A DNA stretch of 64,000 bases from Haloarcula japonica DSM 6131 (GCF_000336635.1 NZ_AOLY01000009.1:276252-340251); one strand, 5' to 3'; counted from the stretch's first letter, positions 23,874-32,898 are shown. Notes: a model not told the origin generated them from the letters alone. Translations and numbers: made by a program.

Positions 23874-24977
23874 CTACAGCACACTGTCGTACACGTCGGC
23901 CAGTTTGTCGATGGCGTGCTCGACGCTGATACCCTCTCGCCGGGCAAGACAGCGCTCTCGAAGGTACGCCCGTTCGTCGAGGACGCGCTCGATAGCCCGG
24001 CGGAAGCCGTCGATGTCGCCCTCGTCGTAGGAGTAGCCCGTTTCACCGTCCTCGATAGTGTCGCTGAGTGCGCCGGCGTCGACACCGGCGACGGGCGTCC
24101 CACAGCAGTTGGCCTCAAGAGCGACCAGCCCCTGCGTTTCGACGGGGCTGGGGAACGCGAACACGTCGAGCGTCGAGTACAGTTCGGGGAGCTCTGCCCG
24201 GTCCAGAAAGCCGAGGAAGCGTACGTCGACGTCACTGTGCTCGGCTGTCGCTTCGAGGGATTCACGGGCCGGGCCGTCGCCGCCGAGTACGACAGTCACG
24301 TCCAACTCCTCGCAGGCGGTGATGATGTCTTCGAGACACTTCTCGTAGCCGTGACGGCCGGTGTAGCCGACGATTGGACCGTCGGGGAGGTCATAGCGCT
24401 CACGGAACGCAGCTGTGTCGACCGGTTCGAACGCGGTCGTGTCGACCCCGTTCGGGACGACCGTCACCGGTGTATCGAGACCAATAGACTCCCGGAGATG
24501 GGTCGCTGCGCGCTCGCTTGGCGCGATGACGGTGTCAGCGCGGCCGAGGAACCAGCGTTCGTAGCTCTCGGCGCTGGAGCGGACCGCTGACTCGACAGCG
24601 CCGTTGAAGGAGACGTACTCGGCGTATTCGCTCGTGGGCGTGTGATACGACGCGACGAACGGGATGTCGAGTTTTCCCGCGAGTCGCTGGCCCGCCATCC
24701 CGAGGCTGAACGGCGTGTGAGCGTGGACCAGTTCGGCGTCCCGGACGCCCTTCGGTATCTGTGGCATCCCCAGGCGAAACCCCTCGTAGAACGGGAACGG
24801 AAGGCTCCGGACCGGATACTCGTTCTCGGACGGGTCGTGGTCGCTTTTCGGATAGACCACACCCATGCGACCGCCGCGGTCGCGCCAGCGATCCCGCCAC
24901 GTCTGGACCGTATAGGTCACCCCATTGACGGTCGGCAAGTACGTGTCGGTGAACGTCGCGACGTGCGGCAGTGTCAT
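23874..24977 (-). CDS. Glycosyltransferase family 4
   Basis: A 367-residue retaining GT-B enzyme. The ATG at 24975-24977 (M-T-L-P-H-V-A-T-F-T-D) is chosen; it gives the typical start D-T-Y-L-P-T-V-N-G-V, while in-frame upstream codons read as non-coding. Other motifs are V-H-A-H-T-P-F-S, V-V-P-N-G-V-D, G-Y-T-G-R-H-G-Y-E-K, and E-T-Q-G-L-V-A-L-E-A with the E-x7-E donor-binding pair. The pattern resembles enzymes that glycosylate lipids or polysaccharides (glucosyldiacylglycerol or sulfolipid synthesis). The acceptor is unknown. It is convergent with the small membrane gene and divergent from the MFS gene. Confidence 0.85.
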   Translation of the reverse strand: MTLPHVATFTDTYLPTVNGVTYTVQTWRDRWRDRGGRMGVVYPKSDHDPSENEYPVRSLPFPFYEGFRLGMPQIPKGVRDAELVHAHTPFSLGMAGQRLAGKLDIPFVASYHTPTSEYAEYVSFNGAVESAVRSSAESYERWFLGRADTVIAPSERAATHLRESIGLDTPVTVVPNGVDTTAFEPVDTAAFRERYDLPDGPIVGYTGRHGYEKCLEDIITACEELDVTVVLGGDGPARESLEATAEHSDVDVRFLGFLDRAELPELYSTLDVFAFPSPVETQGLVALEANCCGTPVAGVDAGALSDTIEDGETGYSYDEGDIDGFRRAIERVLDERAYLRERCLARREGISVEHAIDKLADVYDSVL

Positions 24978-25097
24978 CGCCGCGGCGTAACAGGACCAGG
25001 GCTTAAACCGTTGCCATTGGCAAGCCACTAGTCAGGCAGTTGTTACCTCCCGACAGGTGCCAGAGTTCTTTTCAGGGACCGTTGTGGATTGTAGGTA

Positions 25098-26420
25098 ATG
25101 AACCGGGACGGCTGGCTGTACGCCTGGGCACTCGCATCGGTCGCGCTGGGCGCGGGCTCGTTGCTCGTGCCGCTATATTTCGTCGCTATCGGCGGCGAAA
25201 CGTTCATGCTGGGTGTTCTCGCTGGCGTGGCTGCCGCCGCGGGTGCGCCGGGGGCACTCATTTTCGGCCGTGTCGCCGACAAAACGGGGAAGCGCCGCGC
25301 GCTCGTCCTGCTCGCGCTGGGGTTGGCGACCCTCGCGCTGGTGCTCGTCTCGCTCACTGAGGAGCCGTGGCTAGTCATCGTCGGCAACGGCCTCCTGTGG
25401 TTCGCGGCGGGCGCTGCCGCCCCAGTGCTGACACTGCTTGTCACCGCTGGAACCGTCGAGCGGGACTGGCCGGCGCGGTTCGCCATCCTGAACCGCTATC
25501 AGGGCTGGGGCTGGGCTGGCGGGTTAGTCCTCGGCCTCGTGTGGACAGCCTTGCTCTCTAGACCACTCGGAGAGATTGCCGCACAACAGTCGCTGCTGTG
25601 GGTGTGTGCGGCCGCTGTCGGCCTGTCGGCGTTCCTCGGAGCGAAGTGGCTGCCGTCCGATCCTGACGAACTCGACCGTCCGCGGGACAGTCGGATGGCC
25701 CGGGCTATCGCCCGGTCGCGCCGGCTGCCGGTCCGGAGCGCGACATTCCCGGGCGGTCCGGGCCGGCTGTACTGGCTCACGCGGTCGATACACCCCCGAG
25801 AGGTCGCGGCCCGGTTCTCTCCGTCGCTAACGATCTACTTCGGCGCGGTCATCGCTTTCTTTGTCGGCTTCGGCGTGTTCTGGGGGCCGCTGCCGCTGTA
25901 TCTCTCGCGGACGCTCGGCTACGAATCGGGACTCGTCTTCGCGCTGTATCTCATCTCAAGCGTCGGGTCGGCGCTGTGGTACGGCCGCGCCGGTGCGCTT
26001 TCCGAGCGGTACGACCCGAGCGGGCTCCAAGTCGGGAGTCTGCTCGCCCGCGCGGCGCTCCATCCGGCCGTCGCCGTCGTGGGACTCCTGCTGTCGGCGA
26101 CGCTCGTCGGGACGGTTGTCAACGGTATCGTGTTCGCTCTCATCGGCGTCGCCTGGGCCGTCATCGCCGTTACCGCGGCCAGCGTCGTCACCCAGCTCGC
26201 ACCGTCGGCGATTCGCGGCGAGGCGCTCGGGCTGTACACCGCTATCTCCGGGCTCGCGAGCGGCGTCGGGTCGATACTCGGTGGCTGGCTCGGCGGCTAC
26301 GACTTCCTGCTCGCGTTCGGTGTCGCTGGTGCGCTGGTGCTAATCGGTGCGGCACTGGTCGCAGTCGTCTGGCAGCGCTCACCGTCGGTGTCTGTCGACA
26401 GCGAACCGGTCTCGGCGTAA
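25098..26420 (+). CDS. MFS transporter
   Basis: A 440-residue integral protein with about twelve helices in two halves. The first loop motif reads G-R-V-A-D-K-T-G-K-R-R-A, the MFS signature between helices 2 and 3. A long cytoplasmic loop with many Arg residues (R-A-I-A-R-S-R-R-L-P-V-R-S) divides the halves. The second half repeats a degenerate G-R-A-G-A-L-S-E-R-Y. It is a monocistronic unit, divergent from one glycosyltransferase and convergent with another. The substrate is unknown; drug or metabolite efflux is possible. Confidence 0.88.
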   Translation: MNRDGWLYAWALASVALGAGSLLVPLYFVAIGGETFMLGVLAGVAAAAGAPGALIFGRVADKTGKRRALVLLALGLATLALVLVSLTEEPWLVIVGNGLLWFAAGAAAPVLTLLVTAGTVERDWPARFAILNRYQGWGWAGGLVLGLVWTALLSRPLGEIAAQQSLLWVCAAAVGLSAFLGAKWLPSDPDELDRPRDSRMARAIARSRRLPVRSATFPGGPGRLYWLTRSIHPREVAARFSPSLTIYFGAVIAFFVGFGVFWGPLPLYLSRTLGYESGLVFALYLISSVGSALWYGRAGALSERYDPSGLQVGSLLARAALHPAVAVVGLLLSATLVGTVVNGIVFALIGVAWAVIAVTAASVVTQLAPSAIRGEALGLYTAISGLASGVGSILGGWLGGYDFLLAFGVAGALVLIGAALVAVVWQRSPSVSVDSEPVSA

Positions 26421-26442
26421 CAACCGCACTCTCGAACGCCCC

Positions 26443-27492
26443 TCAGGCTAGTTCTTCGTACGTCTCGACCAGCCGCCGGCCGACCCGGTCTAAGCTGTGC
26501 TCTCTGGCCGTCTCCTTGGCATTCTCGCCAAGCCGCTCACGAAGGTCGGGGTTCTCGGCGAGTCGCTCCAGCGCCTCGCGGAACTCGGACTCGTCGGCGC
26601 AGATGAGACAGTCGTGGCCGTCCTCGTAGTACTCCCGAAACACCGGAATGTCCGAAAGGACGACCGCCTTCCCGCAGGCCATCGCCTCCAGCACTGCGAT
26701 ACCCTGGTTCTCGGCCTTCGTCGGGAACAGGTACACGTCGCCGGCACCGAACGCGCCGCGGATATCCTCTATCCATCCGGTAAATGTCACGTTCTCTGGC
26801 GGGTCGTTGACCCACCGTGAGACAGCCTTGGAGGCCTGTGGCCCGGCGTCGTAGGGCCCGAACCATGCGAAGTCGTGTTCCGTCTCCTGTGCGAGTTCAC
26901 AGAACGTCGTCAGCCCCTTGCGCTCGAAGACGTTTCCGACTGCGAAGACGACCATCCCGGCCAGGTCGTAGCGCCGCCGGTAGTCCTCGCGCAGGTCCTC
27001 GTGGCCCGCCAGCGCGTCGACGTCGACGCCGTTTGTCATCGGCCGTATCGGCGCATCGACGGGGTAGGATTCGAGGATATCTTTCGTGTACTCAGAGGGA
27101 CAGAGCACGAGGTCGGCCTGCGAGTAGAACCACCGGAGGTAGCGGCCCAGCGCCGGCGCGACGAGGTTCGACCCGCGGAAACTGTCCCGGAAATCCTCGC
27201 GGGTGACGTGGGCGTGGAGAACGAGCGGGATATCCGCCTGCGCCGCGTACCGGGCCACAGCGACGGAGCCCGGCCCGATCATGTTGCAGTGGGCGATATC
27301 GAACTCACGGAACATCGGGTCGTTGAACGCGATATTGCCACCCAGCGCCCACGCCGGATGGCCCTCCTGCCAGGGCGTCGTCTCCACCTCGATGTCGGTC
27401 TCGGACAGCGCCGCCCGCTGGTGGTCCACGGCGGTGCCGATGCCCGACCGGTCGAGATGGTCGGCCAGTTCGAGATAGTTCAGGACGCGCAC
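26443..27492 (-). CDS. Glycosyltransferase family 4
   Basis: A 349-residue enzyme starting at GTG 27490-27492 (M-R-V-L-N-Y-L-E-L-A-D-H-L); the frame stays open upstream but turns Arg/Ser-rich and non-coding. GT-B motifs are visible: H-C-N-M-I-G-P-G, V-L-H-A-H-V-T, P-M-T-N-G-V-D-V-D-A, F-A-V-G-N-V-F-E-R-K-G, then F-P-T-K-A-E-N-Q-G-I-A-V-L-E-A with the E-x7-E pair. It may build glycolipid, exopolysaccharide or N-glycan, as typical haloarchaeal GT4 enzymes do. Its acceptor is unknown. It lies opposite the MFS gene with 22 bp between stops. Confidence 0.85.
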   Translation of the reverse strand: MRVLNYLELADHLDRSGIGTAVDHQRAALSETDIEVETTPWQEGHPAWALGGNIAFNDPMFREFDIAHCNMIGPGSVAVARYAAQADIPLVLHAHVTREDFRDSFRGSNLVAPALGRYLRWFYSQADLVLCPSEYTKDILESYPVDAPIRPMTNGVDVDALAGHEDLREDYRRRYDLAGMVVFAVGNVFERKGLTTFCELAQETEHDFAWFGPYDAGPQASKAVSRWVNDPPENVTFTGWIEDIRGAFGAGDVYLFPTKAENQGIAVLEAMACGKAVVLSDIPVFREYYEDGHDCLICADESEFREALERLAENPDLRERLGENAKETAREHSLDRVGRRLVETYEELA

Positions 27493-27661
27493 GTCTCGGG
27501 CAACTCCGCCGGGGCCGAAAATCCTATCGACTTTCCCTGTGAGGGGATGTGATTTGCAGTGTTTGCGTCCCAGACAAAAGTTCACAAAGTACCCAGAGCG
27601 TGATATCGCAGTTGCTAGCTCGTTCGGAAGGCATTTTCCCGCCGCCGACACAGTACCGGCA

Positions 27662-27949
27662 ATGACGGACGAGGCGACTATCGCCCGCGAGCGGATCGAG
27701 CGCCTCCAGTCGCTCGCTCGTGAGGCCGTCCAGGCCGGCAACGAGGAGCGCGCTCGGTCGTACGTCCGGCGCGCTCGACGCGTCGCCGAGCGCCACCGCT
27801 TGCGGCTGCCGCGGTCGTTCGAGCGGTCGACGTGTGACGCCTGCGATACGTACTTGTTGCACGGCCACAACGCCCGGTCCCGAACCCAGTCCGGCCACGT
27901 CGTCATCACGTGCGACTGTGGGGCACAGTCCCGCTATCCGTACGACTGA
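27662..27949 (+). CDS. rnp4: RNase P protein component 4 (Rpp21/Rpr2)
   Basis: A 95-residue RNA-binding protein of the archaeal RNase P holoenzyme, which matures tRNA 5' ends. The helical N-terminus holds E-R-I-E-R-L-Q-S-L-A-R-E-A and E-E-R-A-R-S-Y-V-R-R-A-R-R, the basic helices that contact RNase P RNA. A zinc ribbon follows: C-D-A-C and C-D-C-G. The ATG at 27662 is chosen; the longer frame upstream reads as non-coding. It starts a plus-strand run with the YhbY-like and MscS genes, suggesting an RNA-related locus. Confidence 0.9.
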   Translation: MTDEATIARERIERLQSLAREAVQAGNEERARSYVRRARRVAERHRLRLPRSFERSTCDACDTYLLHGHNARSRTQSGHVVITCDCGAQSRYPYD

Positions 27950-28001
27950 GGATTCTTTACGACTACTGGTTTTAAGGGGCTGTCCTCGCTAAACGGTGTA
28001 C

Positions 28002-28250
28002 ATGAGTGATTCTTCTCGACAGTCGCGGATACACGACCTCGACGCGACGCTCCGCGTCGGCAAACACGGCATCGAATCCGTCGCGGACGAACTCGACGAC
28101 CAACTGGAAAACACGGACCTCGTGAAAGTGAAGTTCCTCCGGTCGTCCCGGGGCGGCACGACGGCCGAGGAACTCGCTGATGACCTGGCTGAGATGGTCA
28201 ATGCCGACGTGATTCAGGTGCGGGGCCACACCGCGGTGTTCGAGAAATGA
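28002..28250 (+). CDS. YhbY/CRM-domain RNA-binding protein
   Basis: An 82-residue protein with one CRM domain. The typical sequence includes L-D-A-T-L-R-V-G-K-H-G-I, L-V-K-V-K-F-L-R-S-S-R-G-G, and V-I-Q-V-R-G-H-T-A-V, where the first corresponds to the conserved GxxG loop for RNA contact. The ATG at 28002 is chosen over a GTG six bases upstream. It overlaps the MscS start. In archaea, such proteins likely act on ribosomal or tRNA precursors (inferred). The gene is adjacent to the RNase P component, consistent with an RNA-processing role. Confidence 0.88.
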   Translation: MSDSSRQSRIHDLDATLRVGKHGIESVADELDDQLENTDLVKVKFLRSSRGGTTAEELADDLAEMVNADVIQVRGHTAVFEK

Positions 28251-29128
28251 TGCAGGTGCAACCGCTCGCAGAACTACTCGACGGGTTCGGCGTGCCGGCG
28301 GCCGGCTCCATCGCGTCGGCGGCGGTCTTCGTCCTCGTCTTCGTCCTCGTCTACATCCTTGGGAAGGCGATCATTCTACCCATCGTCGACCGCTCGCTCA
28401 AGTCACGCGACCTCGATACCCACGCGCGGCGACCGCTGAAGAAGGTTGTCAGTATCGGTATCGTGTTCGTCGCCATCTCCGTTGCCTTCGGGATGGCCGA
28501 GTACGGGAACTTCCTGCAATCGCTGGCGACCATCGCCGCGGCGGCGACGCTGGCCATCGGCTTCGCGATGCAGGATGTCCTCCAGAACTTCGTCGCCGGC
28601 GTGTTCATTTACACCGACAAGCCGTTCCGGATCGGCGACTGGATCGAGTGGGACGGCAATTCCGGCGTTGTCGAGGACATTAGCCTCCGTGTTACCCGCG
28701 TCCGGACCTTCGACAACGAACTGCTGACCGTGCCGAACTCGAATCTAACTGATGGCGTCATCAAGAACCCTGTCGCTAAGGAACAGCTTCGACTGAAGTT
28801 CCTGTTCGGCATCGGGTACGACGACGACATCGATAAGGCGACGGAGATAATTCTTGAGGAGGCCCGAGACCACCCCGAGATTATGGACGACCCCGAACCG
28901 TCGGTTCGGCTGGTCGAACTCGGCGACTCCTCCGTCGGCCTCCAGTCACGCATCTGGATTGAGGACCCGAACCGGGCGGACTTCGTCAAGACCCGCGCCG
29001 AATACGTCAAGACGGTCAAGGAACGGTTCGATGCGGAAGACATCAACATCCCGTACCCGAACCGTACCATCGGCGGCGGTCTGGAGATGGCTGGACTCGA
29101 AAGCGTCGTCGAACCGGCCGACGACTGA
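28247..29128 (+). CDS. mscS: MscS-type mechanosensitive ion channel
   Basis: A 293-residue membrane channel that releases solutes upon osmotic downshift, a key threat to a halophile. Three hydrophobic helices lie in residues about 20-110. The third, pore-lining one is rich in Ala/Gly (A-T-I-A-A-A-A-T-L-A-I-G-F-A-M-Q-D-V-L). A beta domain begins with F-R-I-G-D-W-I-E and contains V-E-D-I-S-L-R-V-T-R-V-R-T and V-P-N-S-N-L, standard for MscS. The start overlaps the YhbY stop (ATGA). It ends the operon; tRNA-Arg follows on the other strand. Confidence 0.92.
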   Translation: MMQVQPLAELLDGFGVPAAGSIASAAVFVLVFVLVYILGKAIILPIVDRSLKSRDLDTHARRPLKKVVSIGIVFVAISVAFGMAEYGNFLQSLATIAAAATLAIGFAMQDVLQNFVAGVFIYTDKPFRIGDWIEWDGNSGVVEDISLRVTRVRTFDNELLTVPNSNLTDGVIKNPVAKEQLRLKFLFGIGYDDDIDKATEIILEEARDHPEIMDDPEPSVRLVELGDSSVGLQSRIWIEDPNRADFVKTRAEYVKTVKERFDAEDINIPYPNRTIGGGLEMAGLESVVEPADD

Positions 29129-29439
29129 TCCACCGCTGACGCAATTTCGTCACGAGAGACCACACACACCGACGTTTTGCGGCCTGTGCGACGCTACGTG
29201 TGGTTCGGAATCTCCGTACCGGTCTTCTCGCATTCACTTCCCGCAAAGCAGGACGGCCACCTCACAGTCATTCGCGTAGAAATGACTTCTCCAGATGGCA
29301 CCCTTGCTGCTGACGAATCGCTCGCAACAAGATGCTACGGCAGCCGGGGGATTTGAGCCACGGTCGAAGCAAGCTCCTCCCTGATTCAAATCTCTCAGCC
29401 GACACTTCTCAGTACTCCTGTCGTTCGCACAAAGGTTAC
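29129..29439. other. Gap holding two tRNA-like remnants beside tRNA-Arg
   Basis: Within about 310 bp I see no gene. At 29384-29400 a plus-strand ATTCAAATCTCTCAGCC differs little from the 3' end of the tRNA-Arg to its right, which on its own strand reads TTCAAATCCCTCAGCGCC. At 29346-29360 a minus-strand-like GGGGATTTGAGCC resembles its T-loop region. These may be degenerate attachment-site copies left by integrations into the tRNA gene; alternatively chance similarity. A minus-strand 87-residue frame here looks like translated tRNA sequence and is not credible. Confidence 0.4.
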
Positions 29440-29513
29440 GGGCGCTGAGGGATTTGAACCCCCGACGGTTTGGTCCGAAGCCAAGCACTCTGTCCAAGCT
29501 GAGCTAAGCGCCC
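29440..29513 (-). tRNA. tRNA-Arg (anticodon TCG)
   Basis: A 74-nt gene that folds as a cloverleaf: acceptor GGGCGCT/AGCGCCC (7 pairs), D stem GCTC/GAGT (one G-T), anticodon loop CTTCGGA with anticodon TCG at loop positions 3-5, T stem GGGGG/CCCTC around TTCAAAT. The anticodon stem CTTGG/CCAAA has an A-C mismatch at its base, which is unusual. No CCA is encoded. No intron is visible. It would read CGA and probably CGG arginine codons. Confidence 0.93.
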
Positions 29514-29588
29514 TACGTACAATGGTATGATGACGTTATGATTTAAACCAACCGGTTCCGCCGCGTCGATGGTACCGCGGTCGGGGGA

Positions 29589-29864
29589 TTACTCTGAAAC
29601 CGCTTTAGCTGTGTCGCTATCAGTGTCAGCGGTGACTTCGGCCACGACTGCCTCCGTGTCGACACCTCGTTCTTCGGCGAGTGCTTCGATGAGCGCGCGC
29701 TGTTCGGCCAGTTCCTGCTCCATTCCGTCGACGCGGGTGTTTGTCTCGTCGACAGTACTTCGCAGGTCCTCAAGTTGTGTCTTCAGCTCGTTGACCTTCT
29801 TGTAGAGGTCCTCGGCGATGTCGGCGACCTTCTGTATCTTTTTGGCGGTGGAACCCAGTCCCAT
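29589..29864 (-). CDS. DUF5798-type coiled-coil protein
   Basis: A 91-residue acidic protein, opening M-G-L-G-S-T-A-K-K-I-Q-K-V-A. Residues about 10-65 form heptads with leucine, valine and glutamate (D-I-A-E-D-L-Y-K-K-V-N-E-L-K-T-Q-L and on), a clear coiled coil. A short disordered tail follows. This matches the haloarchaeal family I know as DUF5798; function unknown. The acidic coiled coil could act as a scaffold. It is monocistronic and divergent from the membrane gene at 29944. Confidence 0.8.
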   Translation of the reverse strand: MGLGSTAKKIQKVADIAEDLYKKVNELKTQLEDLRSTVDETNTRVDGMEQELAEQRALIEALAEERGVDTEAVVAEVTADTDSDTAKAVSE

Positions 29865-29943
29865 GGCCCCGGATACGGAGAGCCGACATTTCCTCGTTTC
29901 GCTCGAACGTCGCTGTTAAGACGCCGCCGGACTGAGCGACGAT

Positions 29944-30357
29944 ATGGACGACTTGCGGCTCGCTCCGACTGTCGGCATCGTCGGGTGCGTTCTGTATCTC
30001 CTTGCACTCGCTGTCCCGTACTTCCTCGTCGAAACAACGAGTGCTGTTGGGGCATACTACAGTTCGGGGGCGCTATCTCCACTACTACCCGGGGTATTTG
30101 CACTGGTCTGCATCATCGTGTTGGCGGCTGGCCGCGAAGGGCGGTCGGACCCAAGTATCGCGGCGGGCGCGAGCATCGGCATGGGCGTGTTCATCGTTGC
30201 TCTCAGTGTCCTCTGGGCGATCACTGTCCCCGAGAGCCTCGTGCTGGGGCTGACTGAGTCGACGTTGATGGAGTACCACCGCTGGGGTGTCGTCCTCTCG
30301 GGCATACTCATCCCGGTTGGTGGGACATGGTTCGCACGGGCGCTGGACCTGCTGTAG
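29944..30357 (+). CDS. Four-helix membrane protein (137 aa), haloarchaeal conserved type
   Basis: Four hydrophobic helices (about 9-30, 44-62, 72-95 and 112-131). A short loop with A-G-R-E-G-R-S-D-P lies between helices 2 and 3. The arrangement, and W-F-A-R-A-L-D-L-L at the end, looks like a conserved haloarchaeal hypothetical membrane family, possibly DUF7548 (recalled, low certainty). No catalytic residues are visible. It precedes the SRP RNA on the same strand, with the 7S promoter just after its stop. Confidence 0.7.
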   Translation: MDDLRLAPTVGIVGCVLYLLALAVPYFLVETTSAVGAYYSSGALSPLLPGVFALVCIIVLAAGREGRSDPSIAAGASIGMGVFIVALSVLWAITVPESLVLGLTESTLMEYHRWGVVLSGILIPVGGTWFARALDLL

Positions 30358-30436
30358 GCCGGTCTGCTCACCGGCGCGTCGTCCAGCGGTCTGTGGGCGC
30401 ATCCGAAAGGCCCTTATGGGGCGGCGGCGGACCTTC

Positions 30437-30737
30437 AGATGGACTAGGTCGGGGGGCTAGGCCCCCCTCCTCGCCCGCACTGTGGTCTTGAGCGGGGACC
30501 GAACACCGGGGGCGTCCGGTCTGACGGACGTGGACCCCGTAAGCTAACGTGGAAGCCTCGTCCCACGGGGACGGCGGTCCGCGTGGTCGCACCTGCAGGG
30601 GTGTGCCCACGTGGTTAAACGATGGCACTCCGCCAGGCACGGAAGTGAGCAGCGGACCATCGAACACCCGTCGCTCGTGGGGTCGCGGGGTGGAGGAGGC
30701 AAACGGGATTACCCGCGTCCGAACGCCGGGCCATCCT
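30437..30737 (+). ncRNA. Signal recognition particle 7S RNA
   Basis: About 300 nt; ends are estimated from base pairing of GATGG (30438-30442) with CCATC (30731-30735). The S-domain apical hairpin (30621-30660) is diagnostic: GATGG/CCATC, CCGC/GCGG, CAGG and AGCAG internal-loop strands, and a CAC-GGAA-GTG tip. A GGGGGG-CTAG-GCCCCCC hairpin near the 5' end and a CCTCCTC/GAGGAGG long-range helix (about 30467-30473 with 30693-30699) match the Alu side. A TTAT element at 30414 lies about 23 bp before the estimated 5' end. It is the RNA scaffold for SRP19/SRP54. Confidence 0.88.
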
Positions 30738-31115
30738 GGCTGTCCGTTCCATTCATACCTACATTCACTATCCGCTAACAGTCGTATTGCTGGTGTTTTT
30801 GTGGCGACCTATCAACCTGGTCTGCACGTAGCCCGGCGGCTGGCCTGTATAGCTGGTGACTGAAACAGACCAATCATCAGCTAGATTGTCTCGGTTATGA
30901 GTCCATACTGCGAAAAAGACGAAATATTTGCGTATATAGTGGTACTTTACCAAAATTGAATGATATATGTGTATATAGATCCAAATATTATATATTTGTA
31001 TCTTTATTCTGCCCACAGCGTTGCATAAATGCCGGTTTTTATAATTGTCTCCATCAAATCTGGAATTACTAGCCGATATTGGACATTCTATGGCTATAGA
31101 TGGAAACACCGGAGA
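30738..31115. other. AT-rich spacer, no convincing gene
   Basis: About 375 bp, far more AT-rich than the rest (for example around 30920-31010, with several TATATA-like runs). A 113-residue minus frame exists but its Tyr/Ile/Lys-rich content does not look haloarchaeal, and I see no signal for it. The left part may contain the 7S RNA terminator. The stretch may bind nucleoid proteins or be a remnant of foreign DNA. Confidence 0.5.
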
Positions 31116-32798
31116 CTACGGTGACCCGCCGGCGCTGTCGTCAGCGTTCCACTTCTGCAGTTCCTTCCGCCGGATTTTCCCACTGGTCGTCTGTGGTAAC
31201 GCATCGGCGAACTCGATCTCGCGAGGGTACTCGTACTCGGCGAGGGACTCTCTGACGACGGACCGGATTTCTGTCCGAAGCGTCTCGTGGTCCGGTGCGT
31301 CCTTGGCTGCCTCGACGTAGGCTTTGATAATCTCGCCACGTGTGTCGTCTGGCACGCCGATGACGCCGGCCTGAACCACGTCGGGGTGTTCGAGGATTGC
31401 GCTCTCGACCTCCATCGGCCCGACGCGGTAGCCACTGGTGATGATGACGTCGTCCTTGCGCGATTTGAACCAGACGTAGCCGTCGCCATCCCGGCGGGCC
31501 AGGTCGCCAGTGACGAACCAGCCCTCAACTTCCTTGGCTGCGGTTTTGTCTGGCATATTCCAGTACTCGTCGAAGAACACCGAACGGTCGTGGGGTCGGA
31601 GCGCTATCTCACCGAGTTCGCCGGCCGAGAGCGGCTCAGCAGCGCCGCTGTCGGCGGCTTCGGGGTCCAGTATCGCCACGTCGTACCCCGGTAACGGCTT
31701 CCCCATGCTGCCGGGCTGGGTATCGAACCAGTTCGAGTTGTTGGCGACGACGAGGTTCAGTTCCGTCTGGCCGTAGAACTCGTTGATGGTGACGGAGTCG
31801 AACGTCTCCGCCACCCAGTCGACGATTTCGGGCGTCAGCGATTCGCCGCCGACGGCGAACGTCTCAATGGCGAGGTCGTACGCCGCCGTCGGGTCCTCGA
31901 CGTCCATCAGCATTCGGAGTGCAGTGGCCGGCAGGAACGACCGAGTAACGCCGAACTCAGAAAGCAGGCTGAACGCCTCCTCGGCTTCGAACCCCGAAGC
32001 GGGGTAGCCGACGATAGTTCCGCCGTGGTGCCACGTCGCGAAGAGCGTCCCCCCGAGCGCCGCGCCCCAGGCCCAGTCTGCGGGCGTCCAGACCGTCGCA
32101 TCCGGTCCCAGTCCTTGATCGAAGAAGTTGTATGCGGCTGCGGCTCGGCCGAGCCAGAGCGCGTGTGAGTGCCGGACGCCCTTTGGCGGCCCCGTCGACC
32201 CGCTCGTGTACAGTATCGCCGTGTCGGTGTCCGGCGTGGAGTCGTAGGCTTCGATATCGGTGTTTTCCGGCGCGGCGAGCACGTTCTCGAAGGCGCGAAC
32301 GTCCCCCGCTGGCGCGTCGGTTTCGATCTCGACGACGTGTTCCAGCGCTGGACAGTCGCCCCGGACTGCATCGATATCGTCGCGCACGGCCGGGTCGATA
32401 ACGGCGACGGTCGCGCCAGCGTCGTCCAGCCGATACCGGAGCGCGTCCGTCCCAAAGAGGACCGTCAGCGGAACCGAGACGGCACCGAGCTTCCAGTTCG
32501 CTAGGTGTGTGATCGGATTCTGTGGCTTCTGTGGCACGACGACGCCGACCCGGTCGCCGGCCTCGACCCCGAGATCGGCCAACCCCGCCGCGAGCCTGTC
32601 CGATAGCTCGTCCAGTTCGCGGAACGTGTACTGTTCGCGCCGCCCGTCGGGGTACGCCTGTTCGAGCGCCACCCTGTCGAGATCGTCGTGTTTTTGCAGA
32701 AAATCGACCGCCGGATTGTACGACGACGGGAGGTCCCAGGTGAACTGCTCGCAGGCCTCGTCGTACCCCTCGAAGTCCGGCATCACTTTCCAGACCAT
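31116..32798 (-). CDS. Acyl-CoA synthetase (AMP-forming)
   Basis: A 560-residue adenylate-forming enzyme that activates a carboxylate to its CoA thioester through an acyl-AMP. The P-loop motif is Y-T-S-G-S-T-G-P-P-K-G. Other family motifs include Y-G-Q-T-E, W-F-V-T-G-D-L-A-R-R-D-G-D-G and S-G-Y-R-V-G-P-M-E-V-E. The catalytic Lys is in T-T-S-G-K-I-R-R-K-E near the C-terminus. It groups by pattern with medium-chain acyl-CoA or acetyl-CoA synthetase relatives. The start M-V-W-K-V-M lies 101 bp from the divergent methyltransferase start. Substrate length cannot be read. Confidence 0.9.
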   Translation of the reverse strand: MVWKVMPDFEGYDEACEQFTWDLPSSYNPAVDFLQKHDDLDRVALEQAYPDGRREQYTFRELDELSDRLAAGLADLGVEAGDRVGVVVPQKPQNPITHLANWKLGAVSVPLTVLFGTDALRYRLDDAGATVAVIDPAVRDDIDAVRGDCPALEHVVEIETDAPAGDVRAFENVLAAPENTDIEAYDSTPDTDTAILYTSGSTGPPKGVRHSHALWLGRAAAAYNFFDQGLGPDATVWTPADWAWGAALGGTLFATWHHGGTIVGYPASGFEAEEAFSLLSEFGVTRSFLPATALRMLMDVEDPTAAYDLAIETFAVGGESLTPEIVDWVAETFDSVTINEFYGQTELNLVVANNSNWFDTQPGSMGKPLPGYDVAILDPEAADSGAAEPLSAGELGEIALRPHDRSVFFDEYWNMPDKTAAKEVEGWFVTGDLARRDGDGYVWFKSRKDDVIITSGYRVGPMEVESAILEHPDVVQAGVIGVPDDTRGEIIKAYVEAAKDAPDHETLRTEIRSVVRESLAEYEYPREIEFADALPQTTSGKIRRKELQKWNADDSAGGSP

Positions 32799-32898
32799 GG
32801 CATATCAGTCGTCTGGGTGGCTGTTGCGTCTTTCGGTCGAACCACCACTGCTGCGACCGAGCCGGCAGAACTTTCCGTCTTCCCCTCCCGACTTGACC

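Noticed and set aside
29234..29497. Minus-strand 87-residue frame overlapping tRNA-Arg
   Set aside because: It is the translation of tRNA and tRNA-like sequence.
30768..31109. Minus-strand 113-residue frame in the AT-rich spacer
   Set aside because: Tyr, Ile and Lys-rich composition, unlike haloarchaeal proteins; it occurs because AT-rich DNA here happens to lack stops. No ribosome or promoter signal.
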